64,000 nucleotides of DNA, taken from Demequina pelophila. Its GTDB lineage: Bacteria > Actinomycetota > Actinomycetes > Actinomycetales > Demequinaceae. The stretch covers positions 62,001 through 126,000 of the forward strand of contig NZ_BBLY01000001.1 in the NCBI RefSeq assembly GCF_000971175.1, written 5' to 3'. This document shows positions 50,292 through 60,787 of this stretch, one piece after another. The position numbers were made by a program, and so were the translations under genes. Below the pieces are notes generated by a model. It was not told the DNA's origin. It saw only the letters and a program-made list of their open reading frames with translations, and searched no databases. How positions within the stretch are numbered: position 1 is the first letter of the stretch; each line of letters begins with the position of its first letter.

Positions 50292-51406
50292 CCGCCACCG
50301 AGCACCCCCGCCTGCCCATGCTCGCCCCGCGCCGCGGCAAGCCGCCGCGCCACTTCGCGGACCTCGACGCCGTCGAGCGCAAGGACGCCCTCAAGCAGCT
50401 GGGCCAGCCCGGCTTCCGTGCCAAGCAGCTCGCGACGCACTACTACGACCACCTCACCGTCGATGCCGACGACATGACGGACCTGCCCGCCGCGGCGCGC
50501 GAGGACCTGGTCGCGGAGCTGTTCCCGCCGCTGCTGTCCCCGGTGACCCAGCTGGTCACGCCGGACGGCGAGACGGTGAAGACGCTCTTCACGCTGGTCG
50601 ACGGCGCCAAGCTCGAGTGCGTCCTCATGAAGTACCCCGACCGCGCGACCCTGTGCGTCACCAGCCAGGCCGGCTGCGGCATGGCCTGCCCGTTCTGCGC
50701 GACCGGCCAGATGGGCCTCACCCGCAACCTGTCCGCCGCGGAGATCGTCGAGCAGGTGCGCCTCGCGGCCCGCGCCGCCCGCGACGGCTCCCTGGGCGGC
50801 GACCCCGTCCGCCTGTCGAACGTGGTGTTCATGGGCATGGGCGAGCCGCTGGCCAACTACAACGCGGTGATGACCGCGGTGCGGGCGCTCACCAGCCCCG
50901 CGCCCGAAGGCTTCGGGCTCTCGGCCCGCCACGTCACCGTCTCCACCGTGGGCCTCGTGACCGGCATCGACCGGCTGGCGGGGGAGGGCATCCCGGTGAC
51001 GCTCGCGCTCAGCCTCCACGCGCCGGACGACGAGCTCCGCGACGAGATCGTCCCCATCAACGCCCGCTGGAAGGTCGACGAGGCGCTCGACGCCGCGCGG
51101 CGGTACTTCGACGCGACCGGCCGCCGCGTGAGCATCGAGTACGCGCTCATCCGCAATATCAACGACCACGCCCACCGCGCCGAGCTCCTCGCGAAGAAGC
51201 TCCGGGCGCGCGGCGACGGCTGGGTCCACGTCAACCCCATCCCGCTCAACCCGACCCCCGGCTCCAAGTGGACGGCCTCGGACCCCGCGGTGGAGCGCGA
51301 GTTCGTGCGCATCCTGCGGATGCACGGAATCCCCACCACCATCAGGGATACTCGGGGCAGCGACATCGATGGTGCCTGCGGCCAGCTTGCGATCAAGGAG
51401 AGATGA
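50288..51406 (+). CDS. rlmN: Dual-specificity RNA methyltransferase RlmN
   Basis: A 372-residue radical-SAM enzyme that methylates C2 of A2503 in 23S rRNA and A37 in some tRNAs. The iron-sulfur motif is C130-C134-C137 (CGMACPFC). The methyl-carrier pair is Cys123 and a C-terminal Cys near 364 (GACGQLA). [12 protein letters not shown] and [17 protein letters not shown] are further signatures. Complete. Confidence 0.97.
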   Translation: MTATEHPRLPMLAPRRGKPPRHFADLDAVERKDALKQLGQPGFRAKQLATHYYDHLTVDADDMTDLPAAAREDLVAELFPPLLSPVTQLVTPDGETVKTLFTLVDGAKLECVLMKYPDRATLCVTSQAGCGMACPFCATGQMGLTRNLSAAEIVEQVRLAARAARDGSLGGDPVRLSNVVFMGMGEPLANYNAVMTAVRALTSPAPEGFGLSARHVTVSTVGLVTGIDRLAGEGIPVTLALSLHAPDDELRDEIVPINARWKVDEALDAARRYFDATGRRVSIEYALIRNINDHAHRAELLAKKLRARGDGWVHVNPIPLNPTPGSKWTASDPAVEREFVRILRMHGIPTTIRDTRGSDIDGACGQLAIKER

Positions 51407-51963
51407 TGACGGTCCTGTTCCCCAAGGTGAGCGCGGCGAAGCTGGGGTACCGGCCGGACCAGGTCGAGGCGTTCTTCGACCGCGCCCGTGCCGCGTACGA
51501 GCGCCCCACCGAGGGTGAGAGCCTCGCTGCGCTCGACGTGCGGCGCACCGCGTTCGACCTCAAGCACGGCGGCTACGAGACCGCCTCCGTCGACGCGGCG
51601 CTCGACCGCCTCGAGGTGGCCTTCGTGCAGCGCACCCGCGAGATGTACGTGCGCACCCACGGACAGGACGCCTGGATGCAGGACCTCGCCGAGCGCGCGC
51701 AGACCCTCTACCCGCGCCTGCGCCGCCCCGCCGGCGACCGCTTCGCCCACCCGGGCGGCCTGGGCAAGGGCTACTCGGTGGCCGACGTCGACGAGCTCCT
51801 GAGCCGCGTCACGTCCTTCTTCGACCGCGGCGCCCCGCTCACCGCGGAGGAGGTGCGCGCCACCACTTTCCGGCAGTCGCGCGGCTCCCGCGCCTACGAC
51901 GAGGGCACCGTCGACGCTTTCCTGGCGCGCCTCGTCGACATCCTGCTCGGCGTGGGCGAGTGA
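51403..51963 (+). CDS. DivIVA-domain-like protein
   Basis: A 186-residue protein with at least two copies of the short DivIVA-type motif, [20 protein letters not shown] near the N-terminus and [20 protein letters not shown] at about 125-145, each followed by EV-RATTF or DVRRTAF and a GGYE/SRAYDE turn. No long coiled coil follows, unlike true DivIVA/Wag31. It may bind a cell-pole or division partner. It overlaps both rlmN (start) and dxr (stop GTGA). Confidence 0.75.
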   Translation: MMTVLFPKVSAAKLGYRPDQVEAFFDRARAAYERPTEGESLAALDVRRTAFDLKHGGYETASVDAALDRLEVAFVQRTREMYVRTHGQDAWMQDLAERAQTLYPRLRRPAGDRFAHPGGLGKGYSVADVDELLSRVTSFFDRGAPLTAEEVRATTFRQSRGSRAYDEGTVDAFLARLVDILLGVGE

Positions 51964-53108
51964 CCCGCACCGTCTCGCTGCTGGGTTCCACAGGGTCGAT
52001 CGGCACCCAGGCCCTCGACATCCTGGCGGCCCACCCGGACCGCTTCGACGTGATCGCGCTGGCCGCCGGCGGCGGCCGCCCGGGCGACGTCATCGCGCAG
52101 GCCCGCGCGCATCGTCCGCGGTTCGTCGCCCTCGCGCGCGAGGACGCCGTCGCGGAGGTCGCCGCGGCCCTGCCCGGCGTGGAGGTCGCGGGAGGGGCCG
52201 ATGCGGTGGTCGCCGCGGCGTCGATGGGCGCCGACGTGGTCCTCAACGGGGTCACCGGCTCCGTGGGCCTGCGGCCCACGCTCGCCGCGCTCGAGGCCGG
52301 CTCGACGCTCGCGCTGGCGAACAAGGAGTCGCTGGTCGCCGGCGGCGCGCTGGTGCGCGCCGCGCAGGTGCGGCCCGATCAGATCGTGCCCGTCGACTCC
52401 GAGCACTCGGCGCTCGCGCAGTGTCTGCGCGCCGGCGATGCAAGCGAGGTCGCTCGCTTGGTGGTGACGGCGTCGGGCGGAGCCTTCCGCGGCCGCAGCC
52501 GCGCGTCGCTCGAGAGCGTCACAGTGGCCGATGCGCTGGCCCACCCCAACTGGGACATGGGCCCGGTGGTGACCATCAACTCCGCGACCATGGTGAACAA
52601 GGCGCTCGAGGTGCTCGAGGCCCACCTGCTGTTCGACGTGCCGCTCGACCGCATCGAGGTGGTGGTCCACGCCCAGTCGATCGTGCACTCGATGGTCGAG
52701 TTCGTCGACGGCGCCACCATGGCGAAGGCGTCCCCGCCGGACATGCACCTGCCCATCGCGCTGGGCCTCAGCTGGCCCGAGCGCCTCCCCGACGTGGCAC
52801 CCCGCCTCGACTGGACCACGGCCCAGACCTGGACCTTCGAGCCGCTCGACGAGGTCGCCTTCCCGGCGGTGAGGCTCATGCGCGAGGCGGCCGCAGCATC
52901 GTCCCTTCACCCGGCCGTGCTCAACGCCGCGAACGAGGAGTGCGTCCAGGCGTTCGTGGACGGCGCGCTCCCGTTCCTTGGGATCGTCGACACGGTGCGG
53001 CGCGTTGTGGAGTCATACAGCGCCCCCGGTGAGGTCACTCTCGACGCCGTCGACGAGGCCGAACGGTGGGCGCGCGAGCGCGCGCTCGCGGCGATCGCGG
53101 GAGGATAG
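51960..53108 (+). CDS. dxr: 1-deoxy-D-xylulose 5-phosphate reductoisomerase
   Basis: A 382-residue NADPH enzyme that converts DXP to MEP in isoprenoid synthesis. NADPH-binding LLGSTGSIGTQALDIL opens the protein; catalytic and metal-binding parts include ANKESLVAGG, PVDSEHSALAQCL, TASGGAFRGR, NSATMVNKALEVLEAHLLF and HAQSIVHSMVEF. GTG 51960 overlaps the previous stop. ispG of the same pathway is two genes downstream. Confidence 0.97.
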   Translation: MTRTVSLLGSTGSIGTQALDILAAHPDRFDVIALAAGGGRPGDVIAQARAHRPRFVALAREDAVAEVAAALPGVEVAGGADAVVAAASMGADVVLNGVTGSVGLRPTLAALEAGSTLALANKESLVAGGALVRAAQVRPDQIVPVDSEHSALAQCLRAGDASEVARLVVTASGGAFRGRSRASLESVTVADALAHPNWDMGPVVTINSATMVNKALEVLEAHLLFDVPLDRIEVVVHAQSIVHSMVEFVDGATMAKASPPDMHLPIALGLSWPERLPDVAPRLDWTTAQTWTFEPLDEVAFPAVRLMREAAAASSLHPAVLNAANEECVQAFVDGALPFLGIVDTVRRVVESYSAPGEVTLDAVDEAERWARERALAAIAGG

Positions 53109-53113
53109 GAGAC

Positions 53114-54427
53114 ATGGCGGAAGTCATCGGCTGGGGCGTCCTGGTGCTGGGACTGCTCGTCTCGATCGCGCTGCACGAGCTGGGGCATATGATCCCGGCC
53201 AAGCGCTTCGGGGTGCGGGTCAGCGAGTACTTCGTGGGCTTCGGGCCCACGCTGTGGTCGCGGCGCGGACGGGAGACCGAGTACGGCGTCAAGGCCATCC
53301 CGCTGGGCGGCTACGTCCGACTCGTGGGCATGATCCCGCCCGAGGACCGCGTCAAGCCCGTGCGCAGCACCGGCCGGCTCGCGCGGCTCATCGCGGACAC
53401 CCGCGAGGCCTCCGTCGAGGAGATCCCCGAGGGCGAGGATCACCGGGCGTTCTACCACCTGACATGGTGGCGCAAGGTGATCGTCATGATGGGCGGGCCG
53501 CTGGTCAACCTGGTGCTCGCCGCGCTGATCTTCACCGGGGTGCTGTTCTTCGTCGGCACCCCCGGCAACCCGACCCTGACCGTCGCGCAGGTGACGGACT
53601 GCGTGCCCGCCGCCGGCGCCGCGGTCTGCACCGCCGGCGACCCGGCCTCGCCCGCCTCCCAGGCCGGGCTCGAGGCCGGCGACACCATCACCGCCGTCGA
53701 CGGCACCCCCGTCGCCGAATGGACCGAGCTCACCACGTACGTGGCCGACCGTCCCGGCACGCCCATCACGCTGACCGTCGACCGCGACGGGGCCACCGAG
53801 ACCCTCACGCTCACCCCGGCGCTGCGCGAGCGCGCGGTGTACGACGACGCGGGCGAGGTGGTCACGGACGCGTCCGGGGCGATCCTCACCGAGGAGGTCG
53901 GCTACATGGGCATCGCGCCCACGGCGGAGACCGTCCGTCAGGGCCTGGGCGCCGGCGTCGCCCTCACGGGCGAGTACCTCGCACGCACCGCCGAGGTGGT
54001 CGTCACCCTGCCCGAGCACGTCTACCACGTGGCCCGCGCCGCGGTGGGGCTCGAGGAGCGCTCGCAGGAGTCGATCATGGGCGTCGTGGGCGTGGGCCGC
54101 GTCACGGCCGAGATCTCCGCCGCGGACGTCGAGGGCTACGGGATCGGCGAGAAGGTCGCGGACATGCTCATGGTGCTGGGCGGCCTCAACCTCGCGCTGT
54201 TCGTGTTCAACATGATCCCGCTGGTGCCGCTCGACGGCGGCCACGTCGCCTCCGCGCTGTGGCAGGGGATCAAGAACGGCTGGGCCCGCGTGCGCGGCCT
54301 GCCGCGTCCCGCGCCCGTCGACGTCGCCCGCATGATGCCGCTCGCCTACGGCGTGTTCGGCCTGCTGCTCGTCATGGGCCTCATCCTCATCTACGCCGAC
54401 ATCGTCGCGCCCGTCAGCATCCTCTGA
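53114..54427 (+). CDS. rip1: Site-2 protease family membrane zinc protease
   Basis: A 437-residue M50 protease that cuts within membranes, for example anti-sigma factors. Active site H21ELGH25; second zinc ligand region [11 protein letters not shown] at about 371. A PDZ domain with two cysteines ([16 protein letters not shown]) sits in the external loop around 165-250. Order dxr-rip-ispG is typical of Actinobacteria. It is a candidate processor for the membrane regulator at 3144. Confidence 0.94.
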   Translation: MAEVIGWGVLVLGLLVSIALHELGHMIPAKRFGVRVSEYFVGFGPTLWSRRGRETEYGVKAIPLGGYVRLVGMIPPEDRVKPVRSTGRLARLIADTREASVEEIPEGEDHRAFYHLTWWRKVIVMMGGPLVNLVLAALIFTGVLFFVGTPGNPTLTVAQVTDCVPAAGAAVCTAGDPASPASQAGLEAGDTITAVDGTPVAEWTELTTYVADRPGTPITLTVDRDGATETLTLTPALRERAVYDDAGEVVTDASGAILTEEVGYMGIAPTAETVRQGLGAGVALTGEYLARTAEVVVTLPEHVYHVARAAVGLEERSQESIMGVVGVGRVTAEISAADVEGYGIGEKVADMLMVLGGLNLALFVFNMIPLVPLDGGHVASALWQGIKNGWARVRGLPRPAPVDVARMMPLAYGVFGLLLVMGLILIYADIVAPVSIL

Positions 54428-54461
54428 CCGGCGCCCAAGGACCCTGGGAGATACTGGACTC

Positions 54462-55613
54462 GTGACCGCCATCGGACTCGGAATGCCCGCCATGCCCGCG
54501 CCTGTGCTCGCCGAGCGCCGCCCCACCCGCAAGATCAGGGTGGGCAGCGTCGAGGTGGGCGGCGACGCGCCCATCAGCGTGCAGTCGATGACGACGACGA
54601 AGACGCACGACGTGAACTCGACGCTCCAGCAGATCGCGGAGCTCACCGCGGCCGGCTGCGACATCGTGCGCGTCGCGTGCCCCACGCAGGACGACGCGGA
54701 CGCGCTCGCCGCGATCGCGCGCAAGTCGCAGATCCCCGTCATCGCGGACATCCACTTCCAGCCCAAGTACGTCTTCGCCGCGATCGAGGCCGGCTGCGCC
54801 GCGGTGCGCGTCAACCCGGGCAACATCAAGCGCTTCGACGACCAGGTCAAGGAGATCGCGGCGGCGGCCAAGGACCACGGCACGTCCCTGCGCATTGGCG
54901 TCAACGCCGGCTCCCTCGACAAGCGGCTCCTGGAGAAGTACGGCAAGGCCACCCCGGAGGCGCTCGTCGAGTCCGCCGTGTGGGAGGCCAGCCTGTTCGA
55001 GGAGCACGGCTTCCACGACTTCAAGATCTCCGTCAAGCACAACGACCCCGTGGTCATGGTGCGGGCCTACGAGATGCTCTCCGAGCGCGGCGACTGGCCG
55101 CTCCACCTGGGCGTCACCGAGGCCGGCCCGGCGTTCCAGGGCACCATCAAGTCCGCCACCGCGTTCGGCGCGCTGCTGAGCCAGGGGATCGGCGACACCA
55201 TCCGCGTGTCCCTGTCCGCGCCTCCCGTCGAGGAGGTCAAGGTGGGCATCCAGATCCTCCAGGCGCTCAACCTGCGCCCGCGCAAGCTCGAGATCGTGTC
55301 CTGCCCGTCCTGTGGACGCGCGCAGGTGGACGTCTACGAGCTCGCGGAGAAGGTCACGGCCGGGCTCGAGGGCATGGAGGTGCCGTTGCGCGTCGCCGTG
55401 ATGGGCTGCGTGGTCAACGGGCCGGGTGAGGCCCGCGAGGCGGACCTGGGCGTGGCCTCCGGCAACGGCAAGGGACAGATCTTCGTCAAGGGCGAGGTCA
55501 TCAAGACCGTGCCCGAGCGGGACATCGTCGAGACCCTCATCGAGGAGGCGATGAAGATCGCCGAGACGATGGAGCCCGAGGAAGGCGCGGCCCCGGTCGT
55601 GACCACCCCCTGA
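54462..55613 (+). CDS. ispG: 4-hydroxy-3-methylbut-2-enyl diphosphate synthase
   Basis: A 383-residue [4Fe-4S] enzyme (GcpE) of the MEP pathway. [20 protein letters not shown] and [11 protein letters not shown] form the barrel start; the cluster ligands are in SCPSCGRAQ and [12 protein letters not shown]. The GTG start is preceded by GATACT 6 nt upstream, a possible leaderless -10. Confidence 0.97.
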   Translation: MTAIGLGMPAMPAPVLAERRPTRKIRVGSVEVGGDAPISVQSMTTTKTHDVNSTLQQIAELTAAGCDIVRVACPTQDDADALAAIARKSQIPVIADIHFQPKYVFAAIEAGCAAVRVNPGNIKRFDDQVKEIAAAAKDHGTSLRIGVNAGSLDKRLLEKYGKATPEALVESAVWEASLFEEHGFHDFKISVKHNDPVVMVRAYEMLSERGDWPLHLGVTEAGPAFQGTIKSATAFGALLSQGIGDTIRVSLSAPPVEEVKVGIQILQALNLRPRKLEIVSCPSCGRAQVDVYELAEKVTAGLEGMEVPLRVAVMGCVVNGPGEAREADLGVASGNGKGQIFVKGEVIKTVPERDIVETLIEEAMKIAETMEPEEGAAPVVTTP

Positions 55614-55614
55614 C

Positions 55615-56535
55615 ATGACCGACTCGCTGCTGCGGCGCGGCCAGCACACGCTGGCGCCGCTGCAGCGGCGCGACCTGGCCGGCGCGCTCGCGCTGGCGGG
55701 GGAGGACCCCGTCGCGAACGTGGTGCCGCTCATGCACCTCGAGATCGCGCGCGCCTCGGGCCTCATGCCGTCGTCCATGTGGGCGGTGCGCAGGCGCGTG
55801 GGCCTGCGGCACGAGTTGGTCGCGCTCGCCTGGAACGGCGCCAACCTGTGCCTGGTCGCACCCGCGGACGATTCCGAGGAGTCCGAGTCGCTGCGCGCGG
55901 ACCTCGCGGCCTCCGCGGTCGCGCGCTTCACGCGGCCCGCGGCCATCGTGGGCCCCGCGCAGGTCACGCTCGACCTGTGGGGACGCGTCGAGCCGTGGTG
56001 GGGTCCCGCGCGGGAGGTCCGCGCCCGGCAGCTGTCCATGGCGATCTCCGGGGAGCCGGTCGAGACCGGCCCGGGGGACGATGCAGGCCTCGCCCTGGAG
56101 GGCGTGCGTCCGGCGGTCATGGGCGACTACCCGGTGCTCCTGCCCGCGTGCGTCCACATGTTCATCGGCGAGGTGGGCTACGACCCGCTGCGGCACGGCC
56201 GTGCCGCCTACGAGGAGCGGCTCAAGTTCCTGGTGCGGGCCGGACGCTCGTTCGTACAGTTGGGCACGATCGATGGGCGCCGCCAGGTGGCCTTCAAGGC
56301 CGAGGTGGGGGCCGTGGGCGGGGGAGCGGCGCAGCTTCAGGGCGTGTGGGTGCACCCGCGGCTGCGCGGGCGCGGGCTCGCCCGGGCCGGACTCGCCGAG
56401 GTGGTGCGCCAGGCGCGCGCCTCGATCGCGCCCACGGTGTCGCTGTACGTGAACGACTTCAACCCCGTGGCCATTCGGTCCTACGAGGCGGTGGGGTTCG
56501 AGCGCGTGGGGACCTTCGCGACCGTCATGTTCTAG
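55615..56535 (+). CDS. GNAT acetyltransferase with DUF4081 region
   Basis: A 306-residue protein. The N-terminal half, including LQRRDLAGALALAGEDPVAN, resembles the DUF4081 domain; the C-terminal half is a GNAT fold with the acetyl-CoA loop HPRLRGRGLARAGLAEVV and the closing VNDFNPVAIRSYEAVGFERV. This two-part family commonly follows ispG in Actinobacteria. Substrate unknown. One base pair after ispG. Confidence 0.88.
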   Translation: MTDSLLRRGQHTLAPLQRRDLAGALALAGEDPVANVVPLMHLEIARASGLMPSSMWAVRRRVGLRHELVALAWNGANLCLVAPADDSEESESLRADLAASAVARFTRPAAIVGPAQVTLDLWGRVEPWWGPAREVRARQLSMAISGEPVETGPGDDAGLALEGVRPAVMGDYPVLLPACVHMFIGEVGYDPLRHGRAAYEERLKFLVRAGRSFVQLGTIDGRRQVAFKAEVGAVGGGAAQLQGVWVHPRLRGRGLARAGLAEVVRQARASIAPTVSLYVNDFNPVAIRSYEAVGFERVGTFATVMF

Positions 56536-56654
56536 GGGGTCGCCGCCGCCGCGCGCCTGGGCGGGGCCGATGCGAGTCGAGCCATCCTCAGGGCTTTCAT
56601 GGGGTGTTCACCCTCCGTCCACCGTGTCGCCACCTTTCCGACACCTTGCGTCCG

Positions 56655-56660
56655 TAACCT
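56655..56660 (+). promoter_or_regulatory. Leaderless -10 box of gdpD
   Basis: TAACCT 7 nt before the ATG. Confidence 0.5.
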
Positions 56661-56667
56661 CCGTGCC

Positions 56668-57411
56668 ATGACCCACATCTGGGCGCACCGCGGTGCGCGC
56701 GTCGAGGCCCCCGAAAACACCCTGGCCGCCTTCGCCGCGGCGATCGACGCCGGTGCCGACGGCATCGAGCTCGACGTGCACCTCACGGCGGACGGGCGCC
56801 TGGTGGTCCACCACGACGAGACGGTGGTCCTGCCCACCGGGGAGCCGGCCCTCCTGCGCGACCTGCCGTACGAGGCGGTGCGCACCATCGACGTGGGCAC
56901 GCCCGGGGCGGGAGTCCACCGCATCCCCACGCTCGACCAGGTGTTCGCCCTGCTCGCGCCCACGGATCTCACCCTCAACGTGGAGATCAAGGACGGCCTG
57001 GTGCGCTACCCGGGCATCGAGGGCGCGGTCCTCGCGGCCGAGCGCGGCTCCGGGATGGCCGAGCGCATCGTCTACTCGTCCTTCAACCACCACACGCTCG
57101 TCGCGCTGCGCCGGCTGCGCCGCGGCGTCGACATCGCGCCGCTGTACACGGAGGCGCTCGTCGAGCCGTGGCTGTACGCGCGCCGCCTAGGAGCGCGCGC
57201 GGTGCACCCCTTCCACCCGACGCTCGCCTTCCCGGGCACCTTCGAGGGGTTCGAGGAGAGCGGCATCGAGCTGCGTCCGTGGACGGTCAACGACCCCGCG
57301 GCGTGGCGCTCGCTCACCCTCGCCGGCGTCGACGCGATCATGACCGACGACCCGCGCGCCGCGGTGAAGGTGCGCGACGAGGTCCGCGCCGCGCGGCACG
57401 CCCGCGCCTGA
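56668..57411 (+). CDS. glpQ: Glycerophosphodiester phosphodiesterase
   Basis: A 247-residue GDPD-family TIM barrel that hydrolyses glycerophosphodiesters to glycerol 3-phosphate and an alcohol. WAHRGARVEAPENTLAAF carries the catalytic HR and E-N-T; GIELDVHLTADG and VVHHDETV supply metal ligands, and the second catalytic His. No signal peptide, so cytoplasmic. Confidence 0.93.
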   Translation: MTHIWAHRGARVEAPENTLAAFAAAIDAGADGIELDVHLTADGRLVVHHDETVVLPTGEPALLRDLPYEAVRTIDVGTPGAGVHRIPTLDQVFALLAPTDLTLNVEIKDGLVRYPGIEGAVLAAERGSGMAERIVYSSFNHHTLVALRRLRRGVDIAPLYTEALVEPWLYARRLGARAVHPFHPTLAFPGTFEGFEESGIELRPWTVNDPAAWRSLTLAGVDAIMTDDPRAAVKVRDEVRAARHARA

Positions 57412-57490
57412 CCGCGCGCCCGATCACGAGCCGCCCCTGACGGCGGGCCCCCGGACGCCACCACGCGCCGGGTCCCGCCCGGCCCGCGTC

Positions 57491-57496
57491 TAGGCT
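57491..57496 (+). promoter_or_regulatory. Leaderless -10 box of proS
   Basis: TAGGCT exactly 7 nt before the ATG at 57504. Confidence 0.6.
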
Positions 57497-57503
57497 GGGC
57501 ACC

Positions 57504-59306
57504 ATGCTTCGCATGTCAACGCTCTTCCTGCGCACCCTGCGCGAGGACCCCGCCGACGCCGAGGTCGCGTCGCACAAGCTGCTCGTCCGTGCCGGCTACA
57601 TCCGCCGCGCCGCCCCCGGCATCTACACCTGGCTGCCGCTGGGACTTAAGGTGCTCGCCAAGGTGGAGCGCGTCGTCCGCGAGGAGATGGACGCCGCGGG
57701 CGGCCAGGAGGTCCACTTCCCGGCGCTGCTGCCCCGCGAGCCCTACGAGGCGACCGGCCGCTGGACCGAGTTCGGCCCCGGCATGTTCCGCCTCCAGGAT
57801 CGCAACGGCGGCGACTACCTGCTCGCCCCCACGCACGAGGAGATGTTCACCCTTCTGGTCAAGGACCTGTACAGCAGCTACAAGGACCTGCCGCTGACCA
57901 TCTACCAGATCCAGACCAAGTATCGCGACGAGGCCCGTCCCCGCGCCGGCCTGCTGCGCGGGCGCGAGTTCGTCATGAAGGACTCGTACTCGTTCGACGT
58001 CACCGACGAGGGCCTGGACGCGAGCTACCAGGCCCAGCGCGACGCCTACGTGCGCATCTTCGAGCGCCTGGGCCTCGAGTACGTCATCGTCTCCGCCATG
58101 GCGGGCGCGATGGGCGGCTCGAAGTCGGAGGAGTTCCTGTCGCCCACGCCCATCGGCGAGGACACCTACGTCCGCTCGCCCGGGGGCTATGCCGCGAACG
58201 TCGAGGCCGTCACCACCCCGGTGCCGGAGGCGATCGACTTCGCCGACGCGCCCGCGGCCCACGTCGAGGACACCCCCGACACGCCCACCATCGCGACGCT
58301 GGTCGACTTCGCCAACGCCCACCACCCGCGCGCCGACCGCGCCTGGACCGCGGCGGACACCCTCAAGAACGTGGTCCTCGCCGCGACCAACCCGGCGGGG
58401 GAGCGCGGCCTCCTGGTCGTGGGCCTCCCCGGCGACCGCGAGGTGGACCTCGCGCGCCTCGAGGCCGCCATGGCGCCGGCCACGGTCGAGCCTGCGACCG
58501 ACGAGGACCTCGCGACGCACCCCGAGCTGGTCAAGGGGTACATCGGCCCCGGCGTGCTGGGCCCGCAGGCCCGCCCCGCGGACGTCGCCTTCCTGTCCGA
58601 GGACGACGCGACGATCCCGTACCTGCTCGACCCGCGCATCGTCCCCGGGACCCGGTGGATCACCGGCGCGAACGCGCCCGGTCGGCACGTCTTCGACCTG
58701 GTCGCCGGCCGCGACTTCGTGGGCGACGGCACCATCGAGGCCGCCGAGGTGCGCGCCGGCGACCCCGCTCCCGACGGCTCGGGCCCGCTCGAACTCGCGC
58801 GCGGCGTGGAGATCGGCCACATCTTCCAGCTGGGCCGCAAGTACGCCGAGGCGCTCGACCTGCGCGTCCTCGACGTCAACGGCAAGCAGCAGGTGGTCAC
58901 CATGGGCTCGTACGGCATCGGCGTCACCCGCTGCCTCGCGCTGCTCGCGGAGAACCACCACGACGAGCTGGGCCTGCGCTGGCCCGTCCAGGTCGCGCCG
59001 TACCAGGTGCACGTGGTCGCCACCGGCAAGGACGCGGCCGTCTTCGAGGCCGCCGAGCGCCTGGCCACGGACCTCGAGGCCGCCGGCATCGAGGTCTGCT
59101 ACGACGACCGCCCCAAGGTCTCGCCCGGCGTGAAGTTCAAGGACGCCGAGCTGATCGGCGCGCCGTTCATCCTGGTCGCCGGCCGCGGCCTCGCGGACGG
59201 CCAGGTGGAGCTCAAGGTGCGTGCCAAGGGCACGTCCGAGCAGCTCCCGGTGGACGATGCTGCGGCCACCGTGGCCGCGCGCGTCCGGCAGTCGCTGGCC
59301 GGCTAG
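57504..59306 (+). CDS. proS: Prolyl-tRNA synthetase (bacterial type)
   Basis: A 600-residue class II synthetase. Motif 1 lies around [20 protein letters not shown], motif 2 in [20 protein letters not shown], and motif 3 in [12 protein letters not shown]. The INS editing domain, which clears mischarged Ala, occupies about 225-390, and the anticodon domain ends the chain. Translated from ATG 57504; ATG 57513 is an in-frame alternative. The leaderless -10 favours 57504. Confidence 0.97.
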   Translation: MLRMSTLFLRTLREDPADAEVASHKLLVRAGYIRRAAPGIYTWLPLGLKVLAKVERVVREEMDAAGGQEVHFPALLPREPYEATGRWTEFGPGMFRLQDRNGGDYLLAPTHEEMFTLLVKDLYSSYKDLPLTIYQIQTKYRDEARPRAGLLRGREFVMKDSYSFDVTDEGLDASYQAQRDAYVRIFERLGLEYVIVSAMAGAMGGSKSEEFLSPTPIGEDTYVRSPGGYAANVEAVTTPVPEAIDFADAPAAHVEDTPDTPTIATLVDFANAHHPRADRAWTAADTLKNVVLAATNPAGERGLLVVGLPGDREVDLARLEAAMAPATVEPATDEDLATHPELVKGYIGPGVLGPQARPADVAFLSEDDATIPYLLDPRIVPGTRWITGANAPGRHVFDLVAGRDFVGDGTIEAAEVRAGDPAPDGSGPLELARGVEIGHIFQLGRKYAEALDLRVLDVNGKQQVVTMGSYGIGVTRCLALLAENHHDELGLRWPVQVAPYQVHVVATGKDAAVFEAAERLATDLEAAGIEVCYDDRPKVSPGVKFKDAELIGAPFILVAGRGLADGQVELKVRAKGTSEQLPVDDAAATVAARVRQSLAG

Positions 59307-59312
59307 GAGCCG

Positions 59313-59350
59313 GCGCGCCGCGCGAGGCTGGGAGCGGGCGCGCGGCGCGC
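59313..59350. terminator. Bidirectional terminator hairpin
   Basis: GCGCGCCGCGCG and its complement form a 12-bp stem around a 14-nt loop between the convergent proS and DUF4439 genes. No U-tract. Confidence 0.65.
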
Positions 59351-59352
59351 GG

Positions 59353-60246
59353 CTATGCGCCGGCAAGGCCGGGCAGGGCGGGCACCTCGGAGGTGCCGCC
59401 CGCCCGGTCGGCCGCGCGTCCCGCGGCCTCGACCGCGGCGGCGAGGAGCCAGTCGACGTCCTCGGAAGCCGCCTCGATCGCGAGGCGCGTGTACGCGTCG
59501 CCCAGGTCGCGCTCGAGCCCGGCCGCGTAGGCCGCGCGGGCCTCCGCGTCGGTCAGCGCGTCGGCGGGGACGTCGTAGAGCTGTGCGCGCAGGCCCGTCT
59601 CGCCGGCGGCCGCCGCAAGCGCGTCGCCGCGGTCGCGGTGGAGCGCCTGAGAGGCGAGCGCATCCTGGCGCTCGTCCTCCTCGGCGGCCGCGGCGATCGC
59701 CTCGTACGCGAAGGCCAGGGCGTAGTGGGCGCGCGCCAACTCGGCCAGGGTCGTGCCGGGCACGGCGGTGTCCGCGTTCGGGACCGGCTCCCCGCCCGGG
59801 CCGGTCAGACCCGCCGCGTCGAGCGCCAGGGCGTGCCCGAGCGCGATCGACCTCAGCAGCGCGGCGAGCGACGCGTCGTCCGTCTCCAGGGCGGCGTCCA
59901 GGGCCCCCTGGGTGGCGGCGAGCACCGCCTCCGCGAGGGCCGCGCTCGGCACCTCGGGCGTCGAGTCCGGGTACTCGACGTAGATCCCGCCCAGCGCCGC
60001 GAGCCGCTCGGGCGCGGTGGCGGACTCGAGCTCCGCGAGGGTCCCCGTGGCCGCCGCGGCGGCGTCGATCACGGCCTGCTCCCGCAGGGCCGCGGCGTCG
60101 CGGACCTGCACCTCGGGGGAGGGCGTGCGCAGCGGGATGGGCGGGGTCTCGAGGCGCAGCGAGCAGCCCGTCGCGCCGCCCGCGAGCAGCGCCGCGACGG
60201 CCATGAGGGCGGCGGGGCGGCGCAGGCGGGTCACGGCGGTCATCAT
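59353..60246 (-). CDS. DUF4439 (ferritin-like) lipoprotein
   Basis: A 297-residue protein with a lipoprotein signal ending near Cys28 (GGATGCS). The body is mostly Ala-rich helices; the last 140 residues (AHYALAFAYEAIAAAAEEDE, DALTDAEARAAYAAGLERDL) match the ferritin-like DUF4439 domain often found divergent from rimP in Actinobacteria. A di-iron site is not obvious. Double ATG at 60246/60243. Function unknown. Confidence 0.8.
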   Translation of the reverse strand: MMTAVTRLRRPAALMAVAALLAGGATGCSLRLETPPIPLRTPSPEVQVRDAAALREQAVIDAAAAATGTLAELESATAPERLAALGGIYVEYPDSTPEVPSAALAEAVLAATQGALDAALETDDASLAALLRSIALGHALALDAAGLTGPGGEPVPNADTAVPGTTLAELARAHYALAFAYEAIAAAAEEDERQDALASQALHRDRGDALAAAAGETGLRAQLYDVPADALTDAEARAAYAAGLERDLGDAYTRLAIEAASEDVDWLLAAAVEAAGRAADRAGGTSEVPALPGLAGA

Positions 60247-60267
60247 GACATGCCCCAGGTCGGGGCC

Positions 60268-60273
60268 TAGAAT
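60268..60273 (+). promoter_or_regulatory. Candidate -10 box of rimP-nusA-ylxR-infB
   Basis: TAGAAT gives a leader of about 48 nt with GGGAGG before rimP. Confidence 0.55.
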
Positions 60274-60327
60274 GACTCCGGACCAAATGAAGCAACGGAG
60301 CGCGCACGGCGCGCGGGAGGCGAACTC

Positions 60328-60786
60328 ATGGAGCTGTCGAGCCGCATCACGGAGATCGCCGCACCCGCGGCCCAGGAGGCCGGGCTCGTGCTCGAGGGAG
60401 TCGAGGTGAGCGCGGCAGGCAAGCGCTCGCGCGTCGTCGTCACCCTCGACCTGCCCGAGACCGAGGTGGGGTCCGCGGACCTCGACCGCGTCGCGGAGGC
60501 CTCGCGGGCCATCGGCGCCGCGCTCGACGAGGCGGACGTGCCGTCCACGCCGTACGTGCTCGAGGTGACCACGCCCGGCACCGACCGCCCGCTCACCGAG
60601 CGCCGCCACTTCCTGCGCGCCCGCACCCGCCTGGTCGAACTCACGCTCGCCGACGGCCCCCTCGAGGGCCGCCTCCTGGACGTGGTGGACGATGCGCTGG
60701 TGGTCGCGGTGGACGGGCAGGAGCGGCGGGTGCCGCTCGCCGACGTGGCCTCGGGCCGCATCCTGGTCGAGATGAAGAGGGACTGA
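60328..60786 (+). CDS. rimP: Ribosome maturation factor RimP
   Basis: A 152-residue factor for 30S assembly. The N-terminal domain has [40 protein letters not shown] is the family signature leading to the C-terminal SH3-like barrel ([18 protein letters not shown]). First gene of the nusA operon, 1 nt before nusA. Confidence 0.95.
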   Translation: MELSSRITEIAAPAAQEAGLVLEGVEVSAAGKRSRVVVTLDLPETEVGSADLDRVAEASRAIGAALDEADVPSTPYVLEVTTPGTDRPLTERRHFLRARTRLVELTLADGPLEGRLLDVVDDALVVAVDGQERRVPLADVASGRILVEMKRD

Positions 60787-60787
60787 C

